Source of the DNA: Sceloporus undulatus
Taxonomy: Eukaryota > Chordata > Lepidosauria > Squamata > Phrynosomatidae
Direction: 5' to 3'
Assembly (NCBI RefSeq): GCF_019175285.1
Contig: NC_056526.1
Coordinates: 122,642,988-122,706,987 of the forward strand
Length of the DNA: 64,000 nucleotides
Shown: positions 24,301 to 30,100 of the stretch, in pieces
How the letters are laid out: the number at the start of each line of letters is the position of its first letter
Position numbering within the stretch: the stretch's first letter is position 1
Position numbers and translations under genes: made by a program
The notes under the pieces: generated by a model
What the model saw: only the letters and a program-made list of their open reading frames with translations
What the model was told of the DNA's origin: nothing
Database searches by the model: none

Positions 24301-26198
24301 CAGATTATAGTATAAAAAGGAATTATCATTTCCATTTGGTACCTCTGTAACTACAGCAGAAATGGCAGGAGAATAATGTTCTGTACCAAATAGGTATTCC
24401 TACTGAACTCATGATATTATTTAACCTTTTAACATCATTCCATTGTATTGACCTTTTCTGATGCATGAGAACATACAATATGAGAACACGGCAGACAATG
24501 ACTTTATAACTCTCAATCTACCTCCAATGATCCTGAATGGGGCTGGATTCTAAAGCTTTATATTCATCCTAAAGTGGAATCCATTAACAGGGGCTACCAG
24601 ATTTGACCCTTGGGGCTGTTTACCTGTATGTGGCTGATTTCTTTCTTTCTTAAGACTGAGAATACATTTTTAAAAGGTCAACATATGACATGATTAGGGG
24701 AAACAGAAAGATAAAATGTTCTCCTTTACTGGATCAAGCTAGATCAGTGTACAACGTTGCAAGTCTCTGTGGTTGATCAGGATCAACAAAAGAAGAGCAG
24801 TGGGTCACCAAAGTTAGAGAGAGATCGAGGAAAGATGTTAGGCTGTATCTGCACCACAGAAATAATTCAGTTTGACACCACTTTAACTCCCATGGCTCAA
24901 TGCTGTGAAATTCTGGGAATTGTAGTTTGTGAGACATTTAGCCTCCTCTCTCAGAGAGCTCTGGTGCCACAACAAACTACATTTCCCAGAATTCCACAGC
25001 CTTGAGCCATGGTATTTAAAATGGTGTCAACCTGGATTATTTCTGCCATGTGGATGCAGCTGTAGATCTGTTTCAAAATACCAAGCACCCAAGCTTTTAA
25101 TATTTTTCAGACACCAGAAGCAAGCCAGGGAAAACCCCTGGGTGACCTGGAGCAAGCCTCACTCTCTCAGCCTCAGGGGAAGGCAATGGCAACCCACCTC
25201 TGAAGAAACTTTCCAGAGTCCAAAACACAATATGGAAATAATCCAGTTTGAGGCCACTTTAACTGCTCTGACTCGGTGCTAAGGAATCCTGGGAATTGGG
25301 GTTTATTGTGGCAAAAGAGCTCTCTGACAGAGAAGGCTCAATGTCTCACAAAAGTACAGTTCCTGGAATTTCTTAGCACTGAGCCAGGGCAGTTAAAGCG
25401 GTCTCAAAGTGGATTATTTCTGCATTGAGAGCCAAAATGACCCCTATGCTAGGGCCATGGCCTGAGGGTAGCCCTAAGTCGGAAAGGAATTCAATGCACA
25501 CAAGAAGAAGAGGAGGAGGAGGAAGATGAAGTGGAGGAGGAAGGAGAAGAAAGAAAGAAAGAAAGAAAGAAAGAGGAGGAGGAGGAGGAGGAGGAAGAAG
25601 ACGGAGAAGGAAGAAAAAGGAGGAGGAGGAAGATGAAAAGGAGGAGGATGAGGAAGGAAGAAAGGAGAAGAAAGAAGAAGAAGAAAGGAAGGAAGGAGGA
25701 GAGGAGGAGAGGAGGAGGAAGAAGGAGAAGGAGAAGAAGAGGAGGGAAGAAGGAGAAAGAGAAGGAAGGAGAAAAAGAAGGAAGGAGAAGGAGTGGCGGA
25801 GGGAGAAGGAGAAGAAGGGAGAAGAGGAAGAGGAGGAGGAGGAGGAGGAAAAAGAAGAAGAAGCAGGGTACCTACCTAGCTAGCTAGCTCAGGAAGAAAG
25901 ATAAAGCGGAGTGATCTCGCTGCAGCCCCAGCGCAGGAGGCAGCACCCTTGAGAGGAGGAATGGGGGGAAAGGGGCAGTCATCCCAGTCTTACCTTTGGA
26001 GGCGCTCACCCAAAAGGCGAGGAGGAAGAAGAGCAGCCCCCAAGGGGTGCCTTGGAAGCCCGCCGGCTGCAGCCTCCTGGGGCTGGGGGACCAAGGGTCG
26101 TCCCTGCCCTGCTCCTCCTCCTCCTCCTCCTGGGGCTGCCAGGGGTCTGCTGCCGCTGCCAGGGCATTCTGGGGGTGAAGGCTCCTGGGGCTTGGCAT
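6137..26198 (-). CDS. NMU: Neuromedin U prepropeptide gene, nine coding exons
   Basis: Secreted neuropeptide precursor; mature NMU is a ligand of G-protein-coupled receptors NMUR1/NMUR2 that act in gut contraction, feeding, stress and circadian output (family knowledge). Coding exons on the minus strand: 26198-25994, 21932-21874, 20052-20005, 19897-19838, 18023-17994, 17887-17837, 15846-15775, 9165-9112, 6172-6137; total 615 nt, 204 aa plus stop (human precursor 174 aa as I recall). All introns are GT-AG; intron 1 is phase 1 and all others are phase 0. Order in the protein: signal segment near residues 52-67, APVASHVLQGAQ, IDDVCSS, EEICFMVLEFLQ, DEKDITKR, FLFHYSKTHDTGNSK, ERRLKR, then a 25-residue NMU ending GYFIFRPRN before G-R-R. 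Dibasic sites bracket the FLFHYSK peptide and NMU, as in mammals. The gene appears intact. The C-terminal RPRN-GRR separates NMU from other peptides; the related NMS precursor matches less well. The 3' UTR end is not certain; an ATTAAA on this strand lies at 5554-5549. Confidence 0.96.
6238..6888 (+). mobile_element. BovB (RTE clade) LINE, 3' fragment
   Basis: Translations in shifted frames give the C-terminal reverse-transcriptase region of BovB, e.g. WHWRRVLRIPWTAKKTN and MMKLRLSYFGDIVRRHGSLE, ending in an AACAACAAC tail. It is 5' truncated with several stops and frame changes. It lies antisense to NMU in intron 8. Confidence 0.88.
7139..7612 (-). mobile_element. L2 LINE 3' end nested in MITE
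   Basis: On the minus strand an 81-residue open segment reads as the L2 C-terminus (SPYIPPRTLRTSGQQLL, TAAPALWNTLPMELRSSTTL), followed by the GCCCTGATCG...TATAAAT 3' UTR and a TAAA/TAA microsatellite tail at 7139. Confidence 0.88.
7770..7972 (-). mobile_element. Second LINE 3' end nested in the same MITE
   Basis: Minus-strand 3' UTR pattern ending AGTATATAAATACAGG and an A-rich tail, inserted in the right half of the MITE between GGTATCA and CAAACTGC. Confidence 0.7.
9112..9165 (-). CDS. NMU: NMU exon 8: body of mature NMU
   Basis: Eighteen codons, DELRIPGGIQSRGYFIFR, between acceptor CTTTTCAG and donor GTAAGT. SRGYF.FR matches mammalian SRGYFLFR; the PGG motif resembles what I recall of frog skin NMU. 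The Leu usual in the FLFRPRN heptapeptide is Ile here (codon ATT). Confidence 0.96.
9436..9690. mobile_element. Two short LINE 3' ends, head to head
   Basis: 9436-9485 is a minus-strand tail (ATTT)n followed by AGCGCTGTAGG, related to the end at 28690-28740. 9520-9690 is a plus-strand tail ending CACCACCTTGGGC...AAATAAATTAC. Confidence 0.55.
10419..10806. mobile_element. Tigger/mariner-like nonautonomous element, CCGTATATACTC type, copy 1
   Basis: Terminal inverted repeats CTGTATATACTCATGTATAA and (reverse complement of right end) CCGTATATACTCAACTATAA, flanked by TA at 10417-10418 and 10807-10808. 388 bp with no open frame. TA duplication fits Tc1/mariner-pogo. Confidence 0.8.
12795..13000 (-). 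mobile_element. tRNA-derived SINE with L2-type tail, copy C
   Basis: On the minus strand: GGAGCCCTGGTAGCACAGAG head, ACCACAAGGTTGTAAGTTCA (B-box-like), GCATCCTTCCGAGGTCGC, GAGGCAATTAGCTTA. Same family as 54203-54440 and 57354-57604. Confidence 0.75.
13019..14009. mobile_element. GGCC-type MITE interrupted by an hAT
   Basis: Begins GGCTAAACAGACAGCCCC and ends GTCGGTCTGTATAGCC, imperfect inverted ends. The first 8 bases are duplicated around the inner hAT. Without the insertion it is about 361 bp. Confidence 0.65.
13027..13648. mobile_element. GC-rich nonautonomous hAT element, complete
   Basis: Ends CAGGGGTTCCCAACC and (reverse complement) CAGCGGTTCCCAACC, flanked by a perfect 8-bp duplication GGCTAAAC (13019-13026, 13649-13656). 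The 622-bp interior is very GC-rich with repeated GGGGAGAAGG/GGGGAGGAAGG blocks. Long open frames here on both strands are base-composition artefacts. Confidence 0.92.
14058..14192. mobile_element. Small hAT-type MITE remnant
   Basis: GAATGGTTCACAATCTTTG at left and GGTTTAGAACCAT at right are inverted; the middle holds ATGTTTTGGACTTTAACTTC and its inverted partner GGGAATTGTAATCC. 49590-49665 is the left half of a related copy starting CAGTGGTCCCCAAACTG. Confidence 0.7.
15297..15327. repeat. (AC)n microsatellite
   Basis: AC repeats running into ATATATA in NMU intron 7. Confidence 0.97.
15667..15700. repeat. (AAAG)n microsatellite
   Basis: Repeated AAAG units about 75 bp from the exon 7 donor. 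Confidence 0.9.
15775..15846 (-). CDS. NMU: NMU exon 7: end of NURP, KR site, first 4 residues of NMU
   Basis: Twenty-four codons between acceptor CTCTTAG and donor GTATGT. SSVLHPLLQLVPQLE matches human SSVVHPLLQLVPHLHE. It is followed by RRLKR, holding two possible cleavage points, and then YKED, the first residues of mature NMU. Cleavage at KR-KR boundaries would give a 35-residue NURP; cleavage at RR would give 32. Confidence 0.96.
16570..16690. mobile_element. GGCTGCATC MITE, left half
   Basis: GGCTGCATCCACACTGGAG then TTTAACTGCC...CTATGGAATTCTGGGAGTTG; the right arm is absent. Confidence 0.7.
16892..17270. mobile_element. Tigger/mariner-like CCGTATATACTC element, copy 2
   Basis: Ends match the 10419-10806 copy; flanked by TA (16890-16891, 17271-17272). 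379 bp; interior aligns with copy 1 (GAACCATC.ctggtgaaaa and CTCAACTT.TAC motifs). Confidence 0.82.
17837..17887 (-). CDS. NMU: NMU exon 6: precursor-related peptide (NURP) start
   Basis: Seventeen codons, FLFHYSKTHDTGNSKTL, between acceptor TTTGAACAG and donor GTAAGT. FLFHYSKT is identical to the start of the mammalian neuromedin-U-precursor-related peptide. It begins exactly after the KR of exon 5, 106 bp of intron away. Confidence 0.96.
17994..18023 (-). CDS. NMU: NMU exon 5 (30-nt microexon)
   Basis: Ten codons, ELDEKDITKR, between acceptor TTCCACAG and donor GTAAGT; human is EQDEKDNTKR. The KR at the end is the dibasic site that releases the following FLFHYSK peptide. A phase-0 exon this short can be skipped without a frame change. 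Confidence 0.95.
18813..19174. mobile_element. Harbinger-like MITE, complete
   Basis: Ends GGAGTTTATCACACGGGAGG and CCCATGTGATGAACTCC are inverted, flanked by ATA (18810-18812, 19175-19177). Long internal palindrome around GAATTTTCCCGAAAGTAAAAAG. 3-bp duplications suggest PIF/Harbinger. The right half of a second copy lies at 53214-53416. Confidence 0.75.
19478..19592 (+). repeat. Unclassified two-copy repeat, copy 1
   Basis: GCCTGATAAAGAAGCTGGTG...TTTTGTGGATTTTGGAT; matches 48599-48712. Probably the 3' end of an unidentified retroelement. Confidence 0.55.
19838..19897 (-). CDS. NMU: NMU exon 4
   Basis: Twenty codons, SSNSFEEICFMVLEFLQKAQ, between acceptor GCTTTTAG and donor GTAATG. It matches human ASNALEELCFMIMGMLPKPQ, the most conserved part of the propeptide outside the active peptides. 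Only 107 bp of intron separates it from exon 3. Confidence 0.96.
20005..20052 (-). CDS. NMU: NMU exon 3
   Basis: Sixteen in-phase codons, IDDVCSSYLTGESPHQ, between acceptor ATTTATAG and donor GTCAGT. It aligns with human IDDTCSSFLSIDSQPQ, with the Cys and the IDD/CSS pattern kept. The alternative AG four bases further in would break the frame. Confidence 0.94.
20053..21873 (-). other. NMU intron 2 (1.8 kb)
   Basis: One complete antisense Sauria SINE (20876-21117); otherwise unremarkable AT-rich sequence. Confidence 0.85.
20876..21117 (+). mobile_element. Sauria SINE, complete
   Basis: tRNA-like head GAGAGCCAGTGCAGTGTAGT, B-box-like GGTTCAGATCC, body CTTGGGCAAGTCATACTCTC, BovB-type tail GACTTGAAGG...CAACAACAAA. 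Flanked by an 11-bp duplication ACCCAACCCCT (20865-20875, 21118-21128). Confidence 0.95.
21874..21932 (-). CDS. NMU: NMU exon 2
   Basis: The acceptor TTTTCAG precedes GTGCACC and the donor is GTAGAA after GAATGAG. After completing the split Gly the exon encodes APVASHVLQGAQDLQLWNE, which aligns with human APILPQGLQPEQQLQLWNE. This is the start of the propeptide after signal cleavage. Length is 59 nt; intron 1 is phase 1 and intron 2 is phase 0. Confidence 0.95.
24841..25060. mobile_element. GGCTGCATC MITE, complete copy
   Basis: Inverted arms GGCTGTATCTGCACCACAG / TGTGGATGCAGC and TGGCTCAATGCTGTG / CACAGCCTTGAGCCA around TCTCTCAGAGAGCTCTGGTG. Confidence 0.8.
25100..25505 (+). mobile_element. 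Sauria SINE, 5' truncated and split by a MITE
   Basis: Left part has AAGCCAGGGAAAACCCCTGG...CTCTCTCAGCCTCAGGGGAA; right part, after the MITE, has CCTAAGTCGGAAAGGAATTC and an AAGAAG tail that runs straight into the polypurine tract. Confidence 0.85.
25228..25428. mobile_element. GGCTGCATC-type MITE inserted in a Sauria SINE
   Basis: Arms CCACTTTAACTGCTCTGACT and its inverse AGCCAGGGCAGTTAAAGCGG; flanks share CCAAAA (25220-25225 and 25432-25437), a probable target duplication. Confidence 0.75.
25504..25868. repeat. Polypurine (GAA/GGA)n tract
   Basis: About 365 bp of almost pure purine on the plus strand, mixing GAAG, GGA and GAAA units, starting from the SINE tail and ending about 125 bp from the exon 1 donor. 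The 118-residue open frame across it is low-complexity Glu/Arg/Lys and not a gene. Confidence 0.97.
25994..26198 (-). CDS. NMU: NMU exon 1: start codon and signal peptide
   Basis: This exon has 68 codons plus the first base of a split Gly codon. It opens with ATG at 26198 and ends AAAG before donor GTAAGA. Residues 50-68 (GTPWGLLFFLLAFWVSASK) form the hydrophobic signal core; with exon 2 they read SASK-G-AP, the same place where the human signal peptide ends (CRG-AP). The roughly 50 residues before the core are unusually long and include a run of six Glu encoded by GAG repeats. No other ATG lies in this frame, so I chose this start, but a long n-region is atypical and the real start needs transcript data. 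Confidence 0.85.
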
Positions 26199-26229
26199 GG
26201 CGCCCTCCTCCTCCTCTGCCTTCCTCCTC

Positions 26230-26360
26230 CAGTCTTTGAAAGCCCTGGTCTCTGGGAGCGCAGACTTTTAAATCTCCCGGACCTCAGCAAGGCGGAACAG
26301 GCTGAGTCAGGGAGTGTCACGTCAGAACCCTCCCTCGCAGACACGTGTCCACTTTGGTGA
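26230..26360 (-). promoter_or_regulatory. NMU: Candidate NMU core promoter
   Basis: Reading toward the gene: CACGTG E-box (26347-26342), CRE-like TGACGTGA (26324-26317), perfect AP-1 TGACTCA (26309-26303) and TATA-like ATTTAAAAG (26273-26265), about 70 bp before the ATG. The segment is GC-rich with CpGs, unlike the AT-rich surroundings. Transcription would start about 30 bp after the TATA-like box, giving a 5' UTR near 40 nt. Motifs are seen; function is inferred. Confidence 0.6.
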
Positions 26361-26386
26361 CGCAAAGAAAAGGCTCCTTTCTCACT

Positions 26387-26541
26387 GGGGAACTATGTTT
26401 TGGTTTGAGAGTGCTTTCACTGCCCTTGCTCCATGCTATGGAATTCTGGGGAATGGTGGTACAACAAACCACCATTTCCCAGAATTCCATAGCATGGAGC
26501 CAGGGCAGTGAAAGCACTCTCAAACCAAAACATAGTTCCCC
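26387..26541. repeat. Near-perfect foldback MITE upstream of the NMU promoter
   Basis: Arms of about 75 bp starting GGGGAACTATGTTTTGGTTT, inverted at the right end, with very few mismatches and a loop of a few bases. Inner arms share CCATGCTATGGAATTCTGGG with the GGCTGCATC MITEs but the termini differ. Confidence 0.9.
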
Positions 26542-26718
26542 ATTGAAGAGATAGTCTTTCAACCATTTGCCAAGTGAGGAAGAGAGCCTCAAGGAGTGTG
26601 AAACCCTGAGGTAAAAGCTGGCCGGTTTCAGAAGTTACATTTTTCACCCAAAGTTGCCTCACCAACATGGTCAGAAAGGAAACTCTCACATATATAGTCC
26701 AAACAATAACAGGTCCCA

Positions 26719-26800
26719 ACTCTTGTGGTTGTTGTTGTGTGCCTTCCGGTCATTTCCAACTCATGCCAACCCTAAGGCTTTTCTTGGCCAGTTGGGCTTC
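26719..26800 (-). mobile_element. Sauria SINE 3' fragment
   Basis: TTGTTGTTGTGTGCCTTCCG then GTCATTTCCAACTCATG: the BovB-type SINE tail read on the minus strand; body missing. Confidence 0.75.
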
Positions 26801-26884
26801 CACTAGATCCGTGGTTCTCAACAGAGATGTTCCATTTCTATTTCTACGTATATGCATTTGCTTCAGGAACCTCCAGATGCTGTT

Positions 26885-27594
26885 AGACTTCATTGAAGGT
26901 CCACCCTACTTGTGGGAGCGTTTTCCCCCATACAATCCACCCCCACACGCAAGTCCTTTGGGGAGTTTATCAGACAAGGGAAATTGGAAGTATAATCCAA
27001 TGGCAATCCAAGTGCAATCATGGGGTTTCACATTATTGCGTGATAGTCTACCACACGCAATTTTGGGCAATGGCAAGCTATCTTGGGGCAATGGGAAGTC
27101 AGTTCTAATGCCATTCGAATTCACGTGAATGCGTTCTGGCCCCACTTTCTTTTCATTCGAAATTAAGAGAAATTCCTCCCGTGTGATAAACTCCTGGGAG
27201 TAACTTGTTACAGCTAAGGAAGACCACACTTGCTGTAGTTACCCAGAGGACCTTCTCATCAGCCGCTCCCAAACTTTGGAATGACCTGCCGGAAGAGATC
27301 TGTCATATTACAACTCTTGATGCCTTCAAGAAGGCTATTAAAATGGATCTCTTCCCAGATTGATAGAGGGGCTCTCCCATTGTCCCATAGTTGTGCTTCA
27401 TAACTGTGGTTGCTTTACTCATCCCACAATGCCTCATTTTAATGAGGGTTGATTTTAGATTGATTTTAGTATATTGGTTGTATTTTATGATGTTTTGTCT
27501 TTTAGGGAATTATGTTTAATTAATATTATAGTGATATTTTATGGTTGTTACCCGCCTCGATTCTTTTGGGAGAAGCGGGCTATAAATAAATCAA

Positions 27595-27630
<36 letters not shown>
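26885..27630 (+). mobile_element. L2 LINE 3' end interrupted by a MITE
   Basis: 26885-26961 encodes a PPYLWERFPPYNPPP-like L2 segment. 27198-27630 continues with FSSAAPKLWNDLPEEI and AFKKAIKMDLFPD, a stop, the L2-type 3' UTR and an (ATC)n tail at 27592-27630. Confidence 0.85.
26962..27194. mobile_element. Harbinger-like MITE inserted in L2
   Basis: GGAGTTTATCAGACAAGGGA and TCCCGTGTGATAAACTCC are inverted ends; TGG flanks both sides (26959-26961, 27195-27197). 233 bp. Confidence 0.8.
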
Positions 27631-28345
27631 ATCAGTTGCCCTCCAGATTTCTTGGAGTAGAACTTCCCTAAGTTCCCAGCCATCTCTTCCCTGTTATAAA
27701 GATTCTACTAGTGTTTGTGAGTGACTATACAGCAGATTGGGCATTGGGATTTTAATTGGGGAAAGGGTGAGGAAGAAGACTGGAATCCCTTGCGCAGCTG
27801 CACAGTCTGTCCTAGAATTCTCCCTGCCCCATTTCACAGCTGCTGCTAAACATTTTTAAAAATCTGTTTGTAGGTCTTTTGATGTCATATCTAGTTTAGC
27901 CCTAAGCAAGTGGTGGGTGTAGGTTCCAATAACATAGTGAGACATGCTTCTAAATAGCAGGCATAAGTTTGAGACTCATGCAAAATGTCTTGGGGAAATC
28001 ATTTTGCAAAGAAGGAGGAAAGCCCCTCGCTGGTAAAGCACTAAAGTGGCACATTCAGCCCACCAACAGTGAATCGTCTGTTAAAGACAAAACTAAAGAA
28101 GCAACATAGGGAAAGATAATTTCTTTAGAACCCAGAGAGTCATTACTAATCACAGTAGATATTACTGTCCTGGGCAAACAGAGCAAATTTTCAAGAATTA
28201 GCCCAAATAACGATGTTGTTGTGACCCTTCGTCTTTGCAAAATGAATTCCCCAAGCTTAGCAGTGACACAGAGGGGCCAAACCTGAGCACAGACGCACAG
28301 AATCCCATGCCTAAAATGCCCAAGACTCCTAAATCTGGGATGATT
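27631..28345. other. Stretch without recognised elements
   Basis: I see no gene, repeat end or inverted structure here. Confidence 0.5.
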
Positions 28346-28348
28346 TAG

Positions 28349-28466
28349 GACCCGAACAGACAGGCCAATATAAAGCTGCTTCGAGTCACTTTGGAGGTAT
28401 GCTGTTTAAATGCTGCAGACCGGAAGCCGCACCAAAGCCATGCTCCAGTCTTATTGAGGGGCCAGC
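28349..28466. mobile_element. GGCC-type MITE fragment
   Basis: Starts GACCCGAACAGACAGGCCAA and continues AAAGCTGCTTCGAGTCACTT, resembling the CAGACGGGCC termini of this family. Confidence 0.5.
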
Positions 28467-28489
28467 ATACTACTAAGGATGACACGCAA

Positions 28490-28746
28490 ATTCGTGAAGC
28501 GTTCCATATTTTTGCTATTTGATATTCTTTTGTTGTCTGTTTTATTTAATCATTTCCTGTATTGCTATGTATTTTATATGTATTATCCTACTAGAGAGGC
28601 CCCTTCCCCACCACCACTCCCTTTGTGTCATGTGTTTTTAGATTGTAAGCCTGAGGGCAGGGAACCGTCCAATTAAAAAGATTGTATGTACAGCGCTGTG
28701 TAAATTTACAGCGCTTTATAAATAAAGGTTAATATAATTATAATAA
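28490..28746 (+). mobile_element. L2-type LINE 3' end
   Basis: Contains GATTGTAAGCCTGAGGGCAG and AGCGCTTTATAAATAAAGG followed by an AT-rich tail, a typical L2-type 3' UTR. Confidence 0.65.
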
Positions 28747-28749
28747 TAA

Positions 28750-29460
28750 GCCAATGTGGCAAAATGAGCAGGCTATGTTCCCCTGCTAAACGGTGCAGTA
28801 AAATCCAGTGACTGGGGAAGAATTTCTGTTGGTGCAGTTGTATGCACTGTAGACTCTGTCCAGGGTCCTGAAATACTTTCTGCTCTGTTTTCTTGGGAAT
28901 CCAATGGCTAACGAAGCCCTGCTAGTCTGTTTCCTGCCTGACATCCTAACCATACTCTCTGCTTGGCCAGATGGCAAGCACTGCTGTAACAACCAGGAAT
29001 ATACAAATATAAAGCCATCATTACAAAACAAAAAATGTGCACAAATATCATAAGACTCTGAATAATAACACATAGCTTTCATTCCAATGTATACTGGAAA
29101 ACAAAATATTCTTTTTAGCTGAAATCTCTTGTGAATATGTTGGGGAGGCACATATTTTATTTTACACAATCCTCTTCCACATATGGTAATTAATAACTTT
29201 TTGAGGCATTTACATAATTTTATACAAACCTAAACAAAAATAGATTTTAATCTATTTTTCTTGATCCTAGTGCATTTTCAGCCCAACAGGAAAACATCTT
29301 AATGCATTAGGAATCATTTTAGAATAATGGAAAAGAATATGGAAAGCAGCACAACAACCCACAAGGGGGGAAACTAGAGGGAACAAGAAAAATGAGGGAA
29401 TAGTGAATGGAAGTAAATTTCTGTAAATATGTACATACCCTAAAGAGAGGCTAAATACCC
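28750..29460. other. Stretch without recognised elements
   Basis: No gene or element recognised; the minus-strand 127-codon open frame at 28786-29169 has no family resemblance I know. Confidence 0.45.
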
Positions 29461-29465
29461 TAAAG

Positions 29466-29970
29466 GCAACAGATCCTATCTCATCTTGGAAGCTAAGCAA
29501 AGTCAGTCCTGGTTAGTACAGTGGACTCTTGTTATTCACTGAGGTTTGGTTCCAGAAACCCCCGTGAATAACAAAATCCGTGTATGCTCAAGTCCCATTA
29601 AATACAATGGCATAGCAAAATGGTGTTCCTTATATAAAATGGAAAAATCAAGGTTTGATACTTGAAATTTATATTTTTAAAAAATATTTTCAAGTCGTGG
29701 ATGTTTGAATCCGTGTATATATAAAAAGTCAGTGGATAAGGAGGGCCAACTGTACTTGGATGTGAGGCTAACATTGAGTACCAGGTGCTGTTGACTGTTT
29801 TTCAGAGGAAGGAAATGGCAAAACCACCCCTGAGTATTCCTTGCTTAAGAAAATGCTATAGGATTCATGGGTCTCCAATTATTATTATTAATAATTTATT
29901 TATACCCTGCTCTTCAGCCAAAAGGCTATCGGTCAACAGGCAACTTGAAGGCCCACATACACATGTCCAT
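29466..29970 (+). mobile_element. 5S-rRNA-derived SINE with two nested insertions
   Basis: 5S-like head (CTTGGAAGCTAAGCAAAGTC, CCTGGTTAGTAC) resumes after the Tigger insertion with TTGGATGTGAGG...ACCAGGTGCTGTTG, then AACCACCCCTGAGTATTCC and the BovB-type tail CAACAGGCAACTTGAAGGCC. A short L2-type 3' end (about 29877-29932, minus) interrupts the tail. Confidence 0.9.
29519..29752. mobile_element. MER2-like Tigger MITE, copy 1 (nested in SINE)
   Basis: Starts CAGTGGACTCTTGTTATTCA, ends GGAGGGCCAACTG, with TA on both sides. Interior GAGGTTTGGTTCCAGAAACC and GATGCTCAAGTCCCATTAAA closely resembles mammalian MER2. 234 bp, no coding frame. Confidence 0.9.
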
Positions 29971-30100
29971 ACTTATATAAGTATGAATCACTTTTAATTT
30001 TACTAGTATTTATTTTAAGTTAATTAATTTTTTTTGGGGGGGGAGTCACCATAAATTGAAGCTGACACGATATTACCTAACAACAACAACAACAACAACA

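Larger units (their letters stand above)
21933..25993 (-). other. NMU intron 1 (4.1 kb)
   Basis: Contains a Sauria SINE split by a MITE, a second copy of that MITE, a polypurine tract near the donor, and a decayed palindromic remnant around 22300-22440. From 22450 to 24840 I see no recognisable element. Confidence 0.85.

Noticed and set aside
25531-25887. 118-codon Glu/Lys/Arg frame
   Set aside because: Translation of the polypurine tract.
26006-26365. 119-codon minus-strand frame overlapping NMU exon 1
   Set aside because: Different frame, starts upstream of the TATA-like box, and lacks the signal peptide that joins to exon 2.
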